A stretch of DNA of 64,000 bases from an uncultured Paraburkholderia sp. GTDB taxonomy: Bacteria > Pseudomonadota > Gammaproteobacteria > Burkholderiales > Burkholderiaceae. The notes beneath the pieces are model-generated. The model was given only the letters and a program-made list of their open reading frames with translations. It made no database searches and was not told the origin of the DNA. The position numbers and the translations under genes are program-made. Where the stretch lies: positions 1 to 64,000 of the forward strand of contig CALNWS010000012.1 of NCBI GenBank assembly GCA_940747215.1. Reading direction: 5' to 3'. Positions within the stretch are counted from its first letter, which is position 1. Every line of letters begins with the position of its first letter. Below are positions 63,028-64,000 of this stretch, piece after piece.

Positions 63028-64000
63028 TCAATCGGTGTCGCTGAGCGAAGCCAGCAATTCGGCCTGATGTTCGCTCACGAGCGCCGCGATCAGTTTGTCG
63101 AGGTCGCCGTCCATGATCGCGTCGAGGCAATACAGCGTGAGGTTGATCCGGTGATCGGTGAACCGGCCTTGCGGAAAGTTGTACGTGCGAATGCGCTCCG
63201 AGCGGTCGCCCGAACCGATCAGGCTCTTGCGCGTGGCGGCTTCCTTCGCTTGTTGCTCGTGCGACTGCTTGTCCTTGATGCGGGCGGCGAGCACCTTCAG
63301 CGCGCGGTCCTTGTTCTTGTGCTGCGAGCGGTCGTCCTGACATTCGACGACGATCCCGGTCGGCAAGTGCGTCACGCGTACCGCGGAATCGGTCTTGTTG
63401 ATGTGCTGCCCGCCCGCGCCCGACGCGCGGAACGTGTCGATACGCAAATCGGCCGGATTGATCTCCACCTCGCCGATTTCGTCCGCCTCGGGCATCACGG
63501 CGACGGTACACGCCGAAGTGTGGATACGCCCTTGCGTTTCCGTGGCCGGCACGCGCTGCACGCGATGTCCGCCGGACTCGAACTTCAGCTTGGAATAGGC
63601 GGCTTCACCGGCAATCTGCACGATCACTTCCTTGTAGCCACCCAGATCGGACTCGCTCGCCGACATCATTTCGACCTGCCAGCGGTTGCGCTCGGCAAAA
63701 CGCAGATACATGCGCAGCAGGTCGCCCGCGAACAGCGCGGATTCGTCGCCACCCGTTCCGGCTCGAATTTCGAGGAAGATGTTGCGGTCGTCGTTGGGAT
63801 CTTTCGGCAGCAGCATTTTCTGCAATTCGCCGCCCAGCGTTTCCATGCGGTCACGCGCCGCGCGGATTTCCTCTTCAGCGAAATCGCGCATCGACGCGTC
63901 GGTCAACAGTTCCTGTGCAGTGGCCGCGTCGTTCATCGCCTGGCGCCACAGCGCGTAGTGCTCGACCACGGGCCCGAGTTCGGCGTGCTCGCGCGTCAGC
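63028..64000 (-). CDS. prfA: Peptide chain release factor 1, 5' end outside the window
   Basis: RF1 reads UAA and UAG and triggers peptide release. The 324 codons present include the tripeptide anticodon PAT in [15 protein letters not shown] (PxT marks RF1 rather than RF2), the catalytic GGQ in [13 protein letters not shown], and the C-terminal [14 protein letters not shown]. The frame is open to the end of the window, so about 35 N-terminal residues are missing. Confidence 0.98.
   Translation of the reverse strand, partial: LTREHAELGPVVEHYALWRQAMNDAATAQELLTDASMRDFAEEEIRAARDRMETLGGELQKMLLPKDPNDDRNIFLEIRAGTGGDESALFAGDLLRMYLRFAERNRWQVEMMSASESDLGGYKEVIVQIAGEAAYSKLKFESGGHRVQRVPATETQGRIHTSACTVAVMPEADEIGEVEINPADLRIDTFRASGAGGQHINKTDSAVRVTHLPTGIVVECQDDRSQHKNKDRALKVLAARIKDKQSHEQQAKEAATRKSLIGSGDRSERIRTYNFPQGRFTDHRINLTLYCLDAIMDGDLDKLIAALVSEHQAELLASLSDTD

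Overview
The window is a chromosomal segment from a betaproteobacterium of the Burkholderiaceae, most likely the Paraburkholderia/Caballeronia group. The evidence is the high-GC coding style, the protein sequences, and a gene order I know from Burkholderia: pilQ-aroK-aroB-dgt, gltB-gltD, thiO-S-G-E, mlaFEDACB-ABC-bolA-murA-hisGDCB-marC-hisHAFIE, tatABC-degQ, Nif3, petABC-sspA-sspB, and prmC-prfA. Placement at genus level is inference from memory, not from a search.

The main property of the window is mosaic decay. About 42 genes for amino-acid, thiamin, cell-envelope, secretion and translation functions are intact. About 25 others carry single-base frameshifts, nonsense codons, lost start codons or internal deletions. 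Broken genes include pilQ, dgt, ompW, a two-component pair, flgH, several lipoprotein and secreted-protein genes, marC, the whole cytochrome bc1 operon (petABC), two methyltransferases, a flavoprotein, a DUF1415 gene, a TetR regulator, an MFS transporter, a YegD-like Hsp70, an APC permease, a DODA-type dioxygenase and ubiX. The pattern looks like ongoing genome reduction in a host-restricted Burkholderia, for example a leaf-nodule or other obligate symbiont. Part of it could be assembly or sequencing error, but large deletions, substitution-type stops and the sparing of housekeeping genes argue against error as the whole explanation.

Layout. 0-4.4 kb: broken pilQ, intact aroK and aroB, broken dgt, and a DUF883 gene whose start codon appears lost. 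4.6-13 kb: broken ompW, a RAYT-like protein lacking its catalytic motif, and intact gltBD. 13-20.4 kb: an accessory island in which nearly everything is broken. 20.4-26.3 kb: an intact BacA/SbmA-type ABC transporter, then divergently a TPP riboswitch and thiOSGE. 26.4-42.2 kb: the phospholipid-transport (Mla) operon, murA and the histidine genes, all intact except marC. 42.3-47.1 kb: DUF4870, HIT, tatABC, a DegQ-type protease and Nif3. 47.1-49.6 kb: collapsed petABC, intact sspAB and a tRNA-Thr. 49.6-61.7 kb: a second decayed stretch in which only a 106-aa orphan gene and a cold-shock gene survive. 61.7-64 kb: intact grxD, prmC and prfA (prfA is cut by the window edge).

Functionally the segment keeps ammonia assimilation, chorismate, histidine and thiamin synthesis, envelope lipid maintenance and Tat export. 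It is losing pili and flagellar parts, environmental sensing, drug and amino-acid transporters, bc1-dependent respiration and possibly normal ubiquinone synthesis.
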